Shown here: in pieces, positions 36,507 through 49,374 of the stretch | Layout: each line of letters opens with the position of its first letter | Position numbering within the stretch: position 1 is the stretch's first letter | From: Callaeas wilsoni | Taxonomy: Eukaryota; Chordata; Aves; Passeriformes; Callaeidae | DNA: 64,000 bases | NCBI GenBank assembly: GCA_013398955.1 | Contig: VWPU01011587.1 | Span: 1 to 64,000, forward strand | Direction of reading: 5' to 3' | Notes under the pieces: model-generated | What the model saw: only the letters and a program-made list of their open reading frames with translations | Databases searched by the model: none | What the model was told of the DNA's origin: nothing | Translations under genes and position numbers: made by a program

Positions 36507-39500
36507 AAACACAGGTGGTAAACACAGGCAGGCACCTGCTTATACCACGGGCACTTCTATTAATTATCTCACTGACTTCAGCATACATAAGCAAATGTAC
36601 CCTGCTGCAGAAGAGCCCTCAGTGAGAATAAAGGTGCACATGAGATCTGGGAATGTGAAATTTCATCCTTGCTGATATTTGAAAAAGCTACAAATTCATC
36701 AGGCTTGAAATAAGATTGTATTTTGAAGTATTTTTAAGCACCTGGTAGCACTTGTGTAATAAAAAGTCTGTCAGCCTTTTCAACATGAAACTATAAACAC
36801 TTGATAAGATCTAGGAGCTCACACAGTGTACATGGTGTCAAGACGACAAACCCGGCTAGTTGCTTTTTAGTTTGTTTTGGTTTTTTTCATTTCTGAGTTG
36901 CTCCAAAAGCAGTTGTCTTTCTATAAAAGAAGAATAGAGACATTTAATTTCTTTCATTATGACAAGCAAACTAATCCTCAAAATATCCAATTATGTTTAA
37001 AAAATATATTTAATCACCATTGTGCTGTAGCTTAAACAAATCCTGTGCTACATATTGCTTTGGACTGTGCAGGTCTCCTCTTTCATTTAATATTCTTAAA
37101 TGCTTTAAAACAACATGGGATTTTTTCTCTCTCTCCTTGAGATATAATTTGGTATTTGTAAAACTTGAACACTAGGTGATTTCAAAGCGATACTTCCTTG
37201 TCTGCTGGCAGCTCTCCTGGCAGTTCTCCTCTAGGTGCTCATCTCTACCCCTGCTCCATCCCCTGCTGCTGCCCAGTGCCCAAAGTGCCCTTGAGCCTTA
37301 GCCCTAGTAATGCTGAGGCCCTGGCAGAGGTAACAGCAAATGTGCAGAAGTTTAACAACTTAACCAATGTGCAATATTTGCATCTGATAAACACACTCCA
37401 GTCAGCACTAACAATATCAATCATAGCACCAACCAGCAGGGATCTTGAGCAGGTTCTGATGAAAGACATGTAGTTCTAGGGAAATAACATAGCAAAACTC
37501 CTTCTCCTCCTTTTCATCTTCAGTCTTGATACTAGCTGCATTGGAGGCAGTCCCCATAGGGGACAATCAACTGAGACCTTGCCACTGTTCTTCATGGCTC
37601 GGTACTGGGGAGATTTTTTTTTTCTATTTCTTTCCTTTCTCTCTTTTTTTTTTTGCCTTTTTCATTTTTTCCCCAGGACTTAATTTGTACCTTTAAAATC
37701 AACATATTCCAACAGCTTCAGATGCTCCTAATCAATCATTGTGCAGATGGACCAGCCCCAGCATCCTCTGTGCAGCTATTTCTCCCACTCTCTGTCTTTG
37801 ATGGCAGATATAAGTGAGTGCCAAGAGAAGAGTGTTACAACAGATAAGTCCATAGCAATGTTTCCTCAGAATACCTTCCTAGACCAAGTAAATTGTGATT
37901 TAGGAACTTTCTTGACCCAGAAATTCTCAAGTTAAATGCTCACAATTAGGAGTCCTTGTTGGAATTTTCTAACACAAACGTTTTCCATGCTTTACAGACC
38001 CGTGCAACATTTTAGCACCTCCAATACACATTGGCAGGGATTTCCATGCCCTTCTGCACTGTGCGTGTGACTCCTTTCTAATTCATTTCAACCTGCAATT
38101 TTCTGGCTCAACCTAGTGGCCCTCATTCTTATAATAGAAGAAACTATAAAGAGTTTCCAGCCTTCTTCATGCCACTGCATGCTTCAGCATGACCTCCTGG
38201 CTGGTTTTTTCCCAGGCTGTAAAGCTCCAGTCATGTAAGGCTAAAGGTTCATGGCTCATGAAAGAAGAAGGAAAGGAGTGGAAGAGTTCTGCTCAAGTCA
38301 CACCATTAAAGAGCACGTTTCTGAGAGGCTGGAAAATCCCACCAACAGAACAATGTGCACTCTACCCCATCACAATGCAGGACCATAAAAACCAGCATGA
38401 TGAATGTCATACCACTGTGCACAGGACAGTGAGTAGCTGTACATGAGCTTTCAAGGGAATGCACATGGTGGGATTTAAATGTTCATCATCTACTTTCCTA
38501 ACTTATTGAGGAATCCTGTTTGATTTCTGAGAATGAGGAACAAGGTACTAGAAATTATATTTGGTGAGCAAAGACCTCTATAAACAGCCTCTTCCGGCTA
38601 AATATTCAGTGAGTGCGAACAGTATTCTTCCAAATATATAAATTTCTCATGTTTGGGTTGCAAGATAGGCACAAGTTCAAGACCACTGGTGTGCATCTGC
38701 ACGTGCAAATTCTTGATATGTATCTGTAAAAGAGACAACGTACACAGAATTCTCATGATGATGAAGAGACCTTGCCTGTATAGGAATGGAAGATTGCCCA
38801 TGTCAGAAGACTCTTACTTGCACACAGTTCCAAATTGAAAAGTGTTTTATATTTTCATGCATAGTCACATAAAAAACTAAACAAGCCAGAATCTCCAACA
38901 AGAGAGACGGATCTTCCCCTTGAAAAAGAAAACAGACATAGGGAAAAAAATTAACTATAAAGAGACTGTAATTTTTGTTATAGCATAGTGGCTGAACAAT
39001 AAAAGGTGATTAACTTACATCACAACATCTCATTATTGCATCTCAGACGTTGTAGGTGCAGGACTTAAACAACAGACGAGTTAAAATGCAAGTTTTGCTT
39101 CTAATTTGCCTTCTTTTTGTTTTTTTGAGCTTTCTTAGCAGCAGCTCTTAAATCTATATTTCTGGTTTAATTACCAAAAAGCATAATATATCACCTTCTA
39201 CGTGATGGCATGGAAATTAATTCTACAAACTCTAGTTATAAGTAGTTAAGTTTGTAGCAATTTCATGAATAAAAATAGCATATGCAGAGTGAGCTCTGCA
39301 TACTGGCAAAAGAATAGAAATAGGCAAAGAAACATTTACTGTCATTTAGTCTTGTCAAAGCAAAATGAATTAAAACCTTGTTTGAAGAAGGTCAACTCAG
39401 CCACCAGTGCCTCTCAGAATCAGGCTCTTACACTTCAGCCAAGTTAATAGATATTTCAGTCAAAGGGATTTACGCACTGAGGAGCAGCTGAATAAAAATA

Positions 39501-41169
39501 TTCTCTCTTGGTCTAAATTGTGCAGGAAACAGATCCCAGGTGTACTCATGCATCTAAAAATTAGTGTTCTAGGCAGATCCCACAAGCATCAAGCAGATGG
39601 AAACTCTTTAGTTAAGATAATGCAGCACAAACTTTTGCTGCATGATGGACTAATGCTTCCATGTCCACTCACCTCCTACACTGTCTCAGATCCTTGGCTG
39701 GCTCTGATTTTCATTCTGAGTTATGTATCCAGACCATCAAAAAACCATATCATTCTACATGTCTTAACTGACATGCAATCCAGCTAGCAGCAAGCTACAG
39801 ATTAACCTCCTTCTTGGTTTTTCCTTTGTGGGCTACCCAAATGCAGTCAGATAGCTGGAGGACAAATGGCAAAACTGTAAGTGTACTCCACTGTGAGTCA
39901 TTGCTCAGGTAACAGGTTTCTACCTGGAATGAGCACCCAATAGTCACACACACCCTGTCTTTTCTGTTCTGAGAGGGCTGCTTGCAGTGCTGTTCACAAG
40001 CTCAAGGTTCTGTCCTTTCAACAAATGGAGGCTACAGCTGTTCAAGAACAGTGGAGAAAACAAAAAAGCCATCGCAAAAACCTGAGAGCCAGTGGTTTAT
40101 ACGAGCAATGGCTTAAGTCACTGAGATGCTTTTGTATGCATTTCTTATGCATTCATTACCATAATAGCCACAAAACAATTCGTTTTTTTCCTTTCATTTT
40201 ACTGTTATGGTAATCATTTATATAAAATAGGAGCTACATCAGCCGATTTCATATAAGATATTACCCCTGTTTACAAATGTTACCTATATTGGGCAAGTAA
40301 GATCTGTAATTCAGAAATGATTGATCTCCAGAGGGTCACAGCTCCAATTGCAACATTACTACACACAGAGAAACACAACCCAGATATTTTCTGCAATAAA
40401 AACTGTACACTATGGCAGATCAGCTCAACATGCATTAACTGAAACTCCCAAGAACACATTTTCTAGGGTTTCCCCTAGGATAAACTTTTTGAACCAATAC
40501 TGCATGCCCAGGTCAACTCTTTCTGACTCTTGTGTAGGAAAAGTATTTTTGTACCAAGACTGGACATATGCCTAGTGAGAAAGAAAGGACATACTTTGTC
40601 TTGAAGACATATCTAAGCTCAGTGGAAGAAATCAGCACTATCTTGCACACCATTCCCACGGTTACCTAAGGACATCAGGCCTAGCTAAAAATATCAAAAA
40701 AGCAGTCCACAAATGATTGTTAAAACACCCCAAGAGAAACAGAATAGGAAGGTATTTCAAGTGAGTTGCCTTACAAGTCTCTCCTCTGCTCATTCTACTC
40801 AATATTTTCATTTATAGAGGGCTAAATGGTTAATGAGAAGTTGTAGAGGTGACAAAAGTTGTGGAAGACCAGGAAAAATTTTGAAACGACCTGGTGATGT
40901 AGCTGTCCAGAATCAACAAGATTAATTTAGCCTGTCTTTGCCTCAAATGGATTGCGAAGGGTTTATTCCTGGCAAGCTATTACAGAACAAATCAATGGGG
41001 ATAACAATCAGCTAGACAGCTGTGTGTTGGTGAAAGAGTCAGGTTTATAGGGGTCACAAAACTGGTATGGATGCAGCAATCTAGCTCTGCAGAAGGAAGA
41101 CAATATTCATTTTGGAAAGCATTACAGAAATGGGGTGTACAATAAGACAAAGACATTTCTTCTGTTACA

Positions 41170-41440
41170 CAGAGTGGCAGCAAAAGGTTTCCTTGAGCAC
41201 TGCACCCTGGCCTGGATTCTTGAACATAAGACAGAGAAAATGCAAGGAAATATGAGCAAAAAGAGCAGCAAGGGGTCTGAAAGAGAAAATCTGCAGAGAA
41301 AATAAAAAGGCTGTGGTAGCTCAGCTTGGAGAGTGAGGACAGAGAAGGAAATGGAAATCTTACATCAGTATAAGAACTGTTCCAAGTTCTTCTTGCTAAC
41401 TTTATTCAGAGCAGATACTAGGGAAGACTTCTTAGCAGGG
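41170..41440 (+). mobile_element. Possible very old CR1-like remnant in sense orientation
   Basis: The stretch contains phrases like those of the sense CR1 3' region: GAGCACTGCACCCTGGCCTGG, TGAGCAAAAAGAGCAGCAAG, GCTCAGCTTGGAGAGTGAGGA and ACTTCTTAGCAGGGTAGA. The matches are in the expected order but strongly diverged and gapped, and no reading frame is left. It would be the only + strand CR1 in the window. A diverged endogenous retroelement of another type is also possible. Confidence 0.4.
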
Positions 41441-44400
41441 TAGAGAGAGGGTAGCATGGTGACCACAGAAGTTCATGAGCTCTGCATCAGTGCAGGACGC
41501 AGAGGTTATGTCGATATTAGCAATACTAGAACACGCACCTGGGCACTCAGTCATCCTCCCTGCGAAACCATCAGTTGTTTTGTGTCCATAAGCACTCCCT
41601 GTACAGGCCTGGCATTCACATGGGCCAGGGACTATTCCTAACAAACAGGCTTAATGGGAGCACTCTTGACAGCAAGATAGGAGAGCTTCAAAGTATATTT
41701 CCCTGGGCCATTTGGTCTCACGGCCAGAGACCTGTGTCAGGCACGTTTAATGTTTTAGTACTGCAGTCAACCAGTAGAAGTCTGTAGGAAGGCAAAACCC
41801 CCACAGAGGAGAGGTTAGGATATTTTGTAATATCTTATCTAGTCCTATATGTGTGCAGTTCTGTTTATTTACTATTGACCTTTGTTGGAAAATACAGAAA
41901 GCTTTGGGCCACAGTACAATCCCTACGAGATCCATTCTCCAGAACCCTTATAAAGAGGTAATGATGCTGACCTTTATAACAAAGGAAAATCAGTCTAATA
42001 TAAATCAAGTCCAACATCTCAGCTGGAGATAAACAACTTTTATCAACTAGAAGATGCGGAACTAGATTTATTGTTATATGGCATCACAGGAACAAACCAT
42101 ACCAAATGACGCAAGGATATTGCCCTTTCATCATTTTGGAATTCAGGGGGAATAGAGGCGCCACACTGCATCACAGTACTCAAAAAACAGCCTTTCAGCA
42201 CCAGCTGTGGGCCCAACTTTATCGTGCTTTACAAACAAAAACAATGTCTATAACACAGTCACTGCTCCAGCTGTGCTGTGATTGATGGCAGCTTAGCTGC
42301 CGTAGCAAGGAGCTCAGTGTGGGCTCTGTCTGCATAAGCACATTGCTGCCCTAGATGGATTCCTGCTGTTGTGGAGGCTCTTAACCTAATCCTGGCTCGG
42401 ATACGTCTTTGCTGCAACTCCAGTGTAGAAACGGCAAAAGAGGCCTCTCTGTTGGCCAGCTGAGCCACTGGAGACAGACCCTGTGATTCCTAGAGGGCTC
42501 TGTTCATGAAGGCTCAGCATCAAGAAACACCTTTTCTACATACACTGGGAAATATTTCAGCCTCAAGTCAAGGTTTTATTTGGATATACTCTTTACTGTC
42601 ACCACTCTTCCCTCACACACTAAAGTCCTATTTCATTTCTCCAATCACATCTTTGCATCCTATTTTTTTGGGAGGCAGTTAAAAGAATGAGAATATATAG
42701 TCACTCTGGTGTCTGGAATGTGGCACTGGGTGGCCTAGAAAGTGGAAGATAATGTTATGAATTTGTTCGCTAATAATGAGCAAAAACATCTTCACCTTAC
42801 TGTGAGAAAAGGAGCAAAATGCTAAGTGGCATGGGCCAGCCCATCAAAATGGGGAAATCTTGTGGAAAGTGTCTATTTCCCTGCTGTGAATTTCTTGCTC
42901 CTGCTCCTTTCTATATTCATAGACAGGCTCAGTTTAGGCACTTTCAATTAAGATATCTAGTTTTATTGATGAAAAAAAGTACAGACAAAAACACTGGCTT
43001 TAGTGGAGGTAAAAAGAGATGATGAAGAGCCCCAATTTCTTGAAATCTGTCAGAAGCAGGAGAGTAATAAAGGCAGATCTGTAAAATTTGCTTTCTGAAC
43101 CCAAACAAGAGTTTAAAAATAAAGAGGAGAGAATTTGAGATACTTGAAGTGAGGTAGCTTTAAAATAAATCTAGGTATTCAAACCTGCTTCTGAGGTGGA
43201 AGGGGACTTTGAGGAATGCTTGACACTCTAAAGCCTCAGCCTATTGCCTTGTAGTCCCACATCATTTGGTCTAAGTCACCTGAGAGAAAAAAAAATTGTG
43301 AGTGTATAATTTTTTTTCCTATTCTTCCTGGGCGGTCTGCTGCGTAGCTTCAAATCTGTATTTTTGTAGCAAATACTGAAGGAAATTGATCCCCTTGAGC
43401 CCAGCATGTAGGTGGAATATTCAGTACACTGCACCTCTGAGTCATCGGACCCAGACCCCTGCTATCTCCAGCAATCACGCCACATAAACCACTTCATAAA
43501 TCTATCTTGTTCCATACTAAAAATTCTGTGGATGGTTGCCCAATTTCTAAGACTTTTTAAGCTCTATCTGAAGAATGGAAACTTTCTTCAAACTTGCATT
43601 TAACATTTATTCACAGAGTGTGGTACGCTTTGGTTTCATGGCAGGGAATCATTTTCTTGGCTCTTCACTCTGTAAGCACTAACCCACAACTCCAGTCAGC
43701 ATCAAAAAAGCCTTTCCACTCTCATACAAATTTTGCTTTGCCAGAGGAAGCTCTTTCCAATGTCCCCCAGCATGACAGAAAATCTCCGCCCCTCTGAGTG
43801 ACCTTTCTTTGCACATTTGGCAGCAGAAATATTTAATCCAGTAGGTTTTAGCCTTGTTTTTCCTTTCTGCATTAGAGCATCTCATTGAATATGATTGACC
43901 ATCACATGTATGTTTCTTCTTCTTTCCTCTCTAATGGCAAATCTCAGCTTTATAATGGTAGTTATCACTGTACGTTCCTATTAAATTTTCTCCCATTTCT
44001 GCAATTCCAATTTAAAGGTTCAGCCAAGTTCTTTATTTGATATTCAAATCCTTGTTCGCAGTGCTGGCACTGCTAACTTTTTCATTAGCAGCAGTTTTCA
44101 TTGCCACACGATTTTCTTTTCCCATTTTAATCACTGATAAAACCAGTAAATACTCAAACTTCATCATATATGATATATTTTCAAATCCAAGATATAATAT
44201 TGCAAATTTTTTGTTTAAAAAAAATTATGCTATACAGCTGTAGTACAACCCATCATACATAAACTGTCTTATTCTATTTTTCACTTGCCCTCATGTCTGA
44301 TTATTTTAATAAATATCTTGCTTTCTGATACGCACTGGGTTTCTGAATGACAACAGCATGTAAACCTTTGGAAAAAACAACGTTAGTTCGGTATCTTCAT

Positions 44401-46526
44401 AAACCTTTCTATCCTAGATTGATTTGGGAATATTTTTAGCCTGCTGTATTGAACCGTTCAGTAGCATCAGAGTTGGTGTTTTGTTGAGGTTTTATTTATA
44501 AATGTAGAATCAAGCATAGCCTTTATGATAAGGCTGCTACCTGAATAAAAAAAATGAGTTGATGCTTGCTTGTGATCTGAGCTTTGCCTTGATGCCTGAG
44601 GTTAGGTACCTAGATTCACATGGAAATCTCTACGTAAGTGTGGCCTGAAGCACTGTGTAACACCATTCACTGTTGATTTGACTATAGGTCCAAGTTATTA
44701 GGTTTGCTGTCCTTTTACAGGACAGGAAGATTTCATTTTGGTGAGAGCTGAAGATCACTAGCGTTTCCACGTTCAGTGTCTGCTTGCAAAACCTTTTATC
44801 ACTCTTTACTTGTCATTCTCTTTTGGAGATAGATTAGGAAAGAGAGCGACAGCATTCTGCTGCCCAGTGCCGTGAGACAGGCAGCCAGGTATGGCCTGTT
44901 CTGAGGTTGGATGATTCCTGCACACTGAAGAGAAACAGGCTAGAGGCAGTGCACTGTCCTCAAAATTAACCCCCTAGCAGCAGACCCCAAAATGGAGCAC
45001 AATGAGAAGCACCGAAGTGCCTCTGCCTTCTCTAAGGTAATAAACCTTTTTCTGTTTAGTTTGAACTTGTTACATTTTTGTATTTAACAGTGGAAATGTG
45101 CTAGGATTTGGTGGCTCTGTGTTTTGGAACACTTCCCTACTCTGTCCCCAGAAAAACCTCTGAGATAAACTTTTTCAAGCAGGACTGTAAGCATGGAGAT
45201 CTTCCCCCACAAGACTAGCTTCCAGCCAAACCAGAAGCTAGCCTGGGACTTCCTGGCTAATGTGAAGCCTCCATGAGCTTCCTATGCTAATCTATTCCTT
45301 CTGTTTTGAGCAGCATTTTAATATTGAGCTCAGCCAGAACCAGGTGGGTGGAAACAGCAATGTGTTTTTTCCCCTCTCTTCTCCAAGGTTCCCCGAATCT
45401 GCTGACTAAAAATTTTACTGTGAAGTACTTTGGGTTTCACTCTAAAGTAGAAACAGCAAAATTTAGGAGCATGTAGAAAGCAAAAGTTAAGTAGAAAATT
45501 AACAGGCTGAATTTGGCAGAACATTTTATGTCAACTATTGCATGCTTTATCTGAAGAGGTGTACCGACAAAAGGGAAATCAGTTTAAATGACAGGAAAGG
45601 GAAAAGAGAGGTTGGAAGAGATACACAGTGAAACCCTGGAAGATTAGTGCTTTTAATTGTGAAGGGACAAGTGACTCTCAAATAAGGAGTCTGCTCAGGC
45701 ATAATTCAAGCTCACTTTTAGTCTCCCATGTCCTTGCTAGATTAAGCAAGGACTTGGGAGCAACTGGACAGCAAGCCAGCAGGAATCACCCTGCAATGCA
45801 CTGGAATAAAATCAGTCAAACAGTTTTGGAGCTAAGCACCACAAACGAGCTAAGCACCGCTGCACGGGGGTCGCACTGCATAGTGGGGTGCACATTGAGA
45901 CAGCTGACATAAGGAGCAAGGACTGCTCCCCCAGGCACAATAATTCGGCAGAGCCCTAAAAACTGGAAAAGCCCAAAGACCTCTGGGACCTCTGTGCTGC
46001 AGCCATATGAAGGACAGAAGAAAAAGACAAGAAACCTTACATGCCATTTCACATTATGATTGTCCTGCACAGGATGCACTGACCACGCCACACCTAATCT
46101 TAGCATTAAAACAGAGCTAGGATGAGAAGAGTAAAGGGAAAGTTCTGTTTACCAGTAAAAAGAGAAAAAAGTCCCCAAAATTATAAGCTGACAAGAAGGC
46201 TCTCTGCAGTGTGGTTTGAAGTATATTTTGCAGTATCTAACATGTCCAAACGCTGACAATCTATTATCAGCCATGGGCAACGTTCTCAGGTTGTGCTGCT
46301 CAGAGCCTGTTTTTCCACAGCAAATCTCACCTCTGCTAGCTGCTTTCAGTGGTGTCTGCACTGGGAGGAATAAAAAGCTCTGCAGAGAAGCATTATTTTA
46401 GCTTTCTACTATTCTCACTGGAATATCCTTTTTCAATTACAAAATAAACAGCTTTATGAATCTTTTAACTAAAACTAACTTTAGAAAAGAGGAAAATGTA
46501 TACATGCATGGAGTGAGACAAGTATG

Positions 46527-46541
46527 TATATATATATATAT
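46527..46541. repeat. (TA)n microsatellite
   Basis: About seven TA units within GTATGTATATATATATATATGT. Short and probably polymorphic. Confidence 0.7.
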
Positions 46542-48788
46542 GTATTTGTTTTGTTTTGGAGTTTTTAATCTTGCATATTAGGATATATTATGGCTGATTA
46601 ATAGGCTAAAATTCAGAACATGTAACAGAAATAATTCTGTCTGTCAAAGATATGAACCTGTAAATTTAATTACAGAAATAGAGTAGGTTTATGCAAGCAG
46701 TAAAAAACTAACCAAAAAAACCCAAAAAACATGCTCAAAAGACCAAAATTTCTCGAGCAAAATGATAACGTCAGATTTTTTCAGTGTGCATATCTGTGCA
46801 TACCTCTTGTTCACCTTTATTCTGGCTGAATTCATAACTGCCTGCTTGCAAAGTAATGCAAACACATAGGGAGTTAGAGCATCAGGATTCTATGACGTTA
46901 TGACAAATTTAAAACTAAAAGCATCCTACCTGGTACTTTTCTTTTTTTTTTTTCCCCTTCCTCCTGGTCTGCCAAAGTGCGAACAGCAATGCCATGTATT
47001 CAGAGCCTCTGCAATGCCTTCTTGGATGGCCTCCCAGTGCCTTGGCCCTGACACATGTTGCTCTTCCTTGACTCTGACCTGTAAGGATGCATCTCAGTTA
47101 AGAGCCGTGGCACTGCTCCCTCGGCACTGCTGGCGGCAAAGCCCCTTTGCTTTTGAATCAGAGCTGATGTGCCAACATCGTCTCTGAAAGGCAAAGTATG
47201 TGCATCTCACATGATCTCCCTTCTCTTCCCACCTCTCCACCGCCTCTGGGGCTGGGCAAGGACTAGAGTTTGCTTGAGCACCAGTGAAGCACCACGCTGG
47301 AGACCAAGGTCTTGGCTGAGCAGTTGTGTGCTGCTGTAGAATAAATATTTGGCAAGTGGTAGGTGTACTTAAAAGCTGTGCTAACAGCTCTGGTTTCTTC
47401 ACGGGGTAGTTGGACTTGATGATTGACTATAAAAAAAGCACATGCCATTTATGTATGCTATATAGTACATTGAACTATAAAAATCACAGAACTTACTGGA
47501 TACTCTCTGGTGATTCATTGTTTCAGCAGGTGAATAGAATCTAATCCAGTATGAAAATTCAGGACAAAGTGTGAAATCAAAGTCACGCAGCCATGTGTCA
47601 CCTTACAGGAGAGGTTTGGGCATGAGAGCAACTAAGACATATCAAGAGCAATTATAAATATTTATACAATGTTGCAGAAATAACAGGTGTCATAATAAGC
47701 AAAGTGTGTCAAACAGATAGAAACTCTGAATAGCTAACCTCCAAATGGTGTAAAATAAAACAACAATATGTCTGGAGATGGGATATGGCACCTGTCTCCC
47801 TGAAGTGGAAGTTACTGCATCAGGCAGGATAAGTCAAGGCACTAGAATCTCATGTGTCTGTTAGAAGCTGGCTGGATTTACCACATATGTACCTCAGCCA
47901 GAGCCTGCTGGAAAGACAAGCTTTGGATCCAGAGCACCAAGCCAGAAGCAAAATCATCTTCATAAGATACTAGGTTGTACCCATTTTTTGTTCAGCATTT
48001 TCCAGGTGAAGATTTAATGCAGATTCAGAGACACGGATAAACAAAATATCTCTAAACCATGCTGGGGATCTACCTCTCCTTAAATCCTCTTCTCTGTCCT
48101 TAGCTAAACTGAATTTAATGCTTCCTTCCAATGAGACAATTTCAATTCATTAGCATGCTGATCTGTTGAAGGGAACCCAACCCAAGAAGCAGATACTTCA
48201 GAAACATGTAGGTAATGGTACCCAGGAACTATTTATTTCCTTATGGTTTCCTGGCAAGCTATAGCAGACATCTCTCAAATTAAATTAAAAGGCTGTAGGG
48301 ATTTTGTTGATGGGAGTTTTGATAAGGCTTAAAGCTGACTGGAGCTCACCTACAAGTCTGAGAGGATTAGTCTTTTATTTTTTTAAAATACAAAATTTAG
48401 TTCAAACTACTTTATTCCTTGAACTTTACCTATTTCATCTGCAGAGTGATTAAAACCAGCCTGGTTTTTTTTCATATGCCATCTGTATTGTGCAAGTGTG
48501 AGACACTCCTGTGCTACTGCCCTGCGATAATGCCCTGCTAACTGAGTACCTCTGTGTTACTGTCATACTTTGCTACTTACCAGCAGCAGAGCCACCTGAG
48601 CTGAAGCAACTCTGCCTGACAGTAAATTTGTCTGTCTTCCTGTATAATTTCAATTACATGCAACCAGTTTATCATAACCTCCTTACACTCGTGCAAAGGG
48701 ACATTTACTGGTCATAAATTCTAGAGATTTAGAGGAAATAACACTAACTACCTTAAACAGCAGTTGGGTCTTAATGCCCCAGAGAAGA

Positions 48789-49175
48789 CCATAGAATCAT
48801 AGACTAGTTTATGTCGGAAGGGATCTTTACAGGTCATCTAGTCGAAACCCTTTGACCTTTACAGGTCATCTGGTCCAACTCCCCTGCAGGGCTATATTCA
48901 ACTAGATCAGGTTTCTCAGACACCCCTCCCCCCCCCCCAATCCTTGAATATTTCTGGGGATGGTGCATCCACTACCTCTCTGGGTAATCTGTTCCAGTGT
49001 TTTGCCACCTAGGTTGTGAAAAAATTCTTCCTTATATCTAATCTGAATTTAATCTCTTTTAATATAAAACCATAATCCCCTGTCCTATCGCAACAGGCCC
49101 TGCTAAAAAATCTGTCCCCATCTTTCTTATAGGACCCTTTAAATATTGAAAGACCTCAATAAGGTCTCCCTTTTG
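48789..49175 (-). mobile_element. CR1 LINE fragment, 3' end, with internal duplication
   Basis: It begins with a well-preserved antisense CR1 octamer terminus (CCATAGAATCATAGACTAG) and GGAAGGGATCTTTACAGGTC. It continues through CTACCTCTCTGGGTAATCTG, CTGTCCTATCGCAACAGGCC and GACCTCAATAAGGTCTCCC, where similarity ends. This order fits a CR1 subfamily different from the 13195 and 35482 copies. A 19-base block around CTTTACAGGTCATCT occurs twice, at 48825 and 48857 (period 32), and an 11-base C run lies at 48928-48938. Confidence 0.92.
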
Positions 49176-49295
49176 ATGTATTTGCAAAACAGACATTCAC
49201 CTTTTTCAGTAAAAGTGGTTCAGCTATTTTACTTTCCCTTCGTTGGGTACATCTTTCCTATGACTTTGTCACCAGAGTGAGTTAGGTGTTATGCT

Positions 49296-49374
49296 ATCCA
49301 GCTTTTCCACTTCAACCATCTTGAGGTTTCACCATGAACTAAACAATGAGAATATCTAAGTGGAAAAGCTGGAT
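49296..49374. repeat. Perfect 17-bp inverted repeat with 45-bp loop
   Basis: The left arm ATCCAGCTTTTCCACTT (49296-49312) is the exact reverse complement of the right arm at 49358-49374. Outside the arms, the flanks show further imperfect inverted similarity (for example AGTGAG on the left and CTCACC on the right), suggesting a longer, decayed fold-back. It may be a degenerate MITE-like element or a hairpin transcript template; no target-site duplication could be assigned with confidence. Confidence 0.8.

Larger units (their letters stand above)
36507..48788. other. Long intergenic stretch, no gene recognised
   Basis: About 12 kb without a supported exon. It has a T/C-rich run at 37614-37675 ending in CCCCAG, a possible old CR1-like stretch at about 41170-41440, and a TA microsatellite at 46527-46541. 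A short ATG-initiated frame ending at a GTAATA donor-like site lies at 44992-45036. All else appears to be unique AT-rich DNA. Confidence 0.6.

Noticed and set aside
37614..37675. Strong-looking 3' splice acceptor (long T/C run ending in CCCCAG)
   Set aside because: No open, conserved-looking exon follows it; it is best treated as a simple T/C-rich run.
47409..47424. Short match to the sense CR1 3' end (GTTGGACTTGATGAT)
   Set aside because: Only about 15 bases match and neither side continues as CR1, so it is too short to call.
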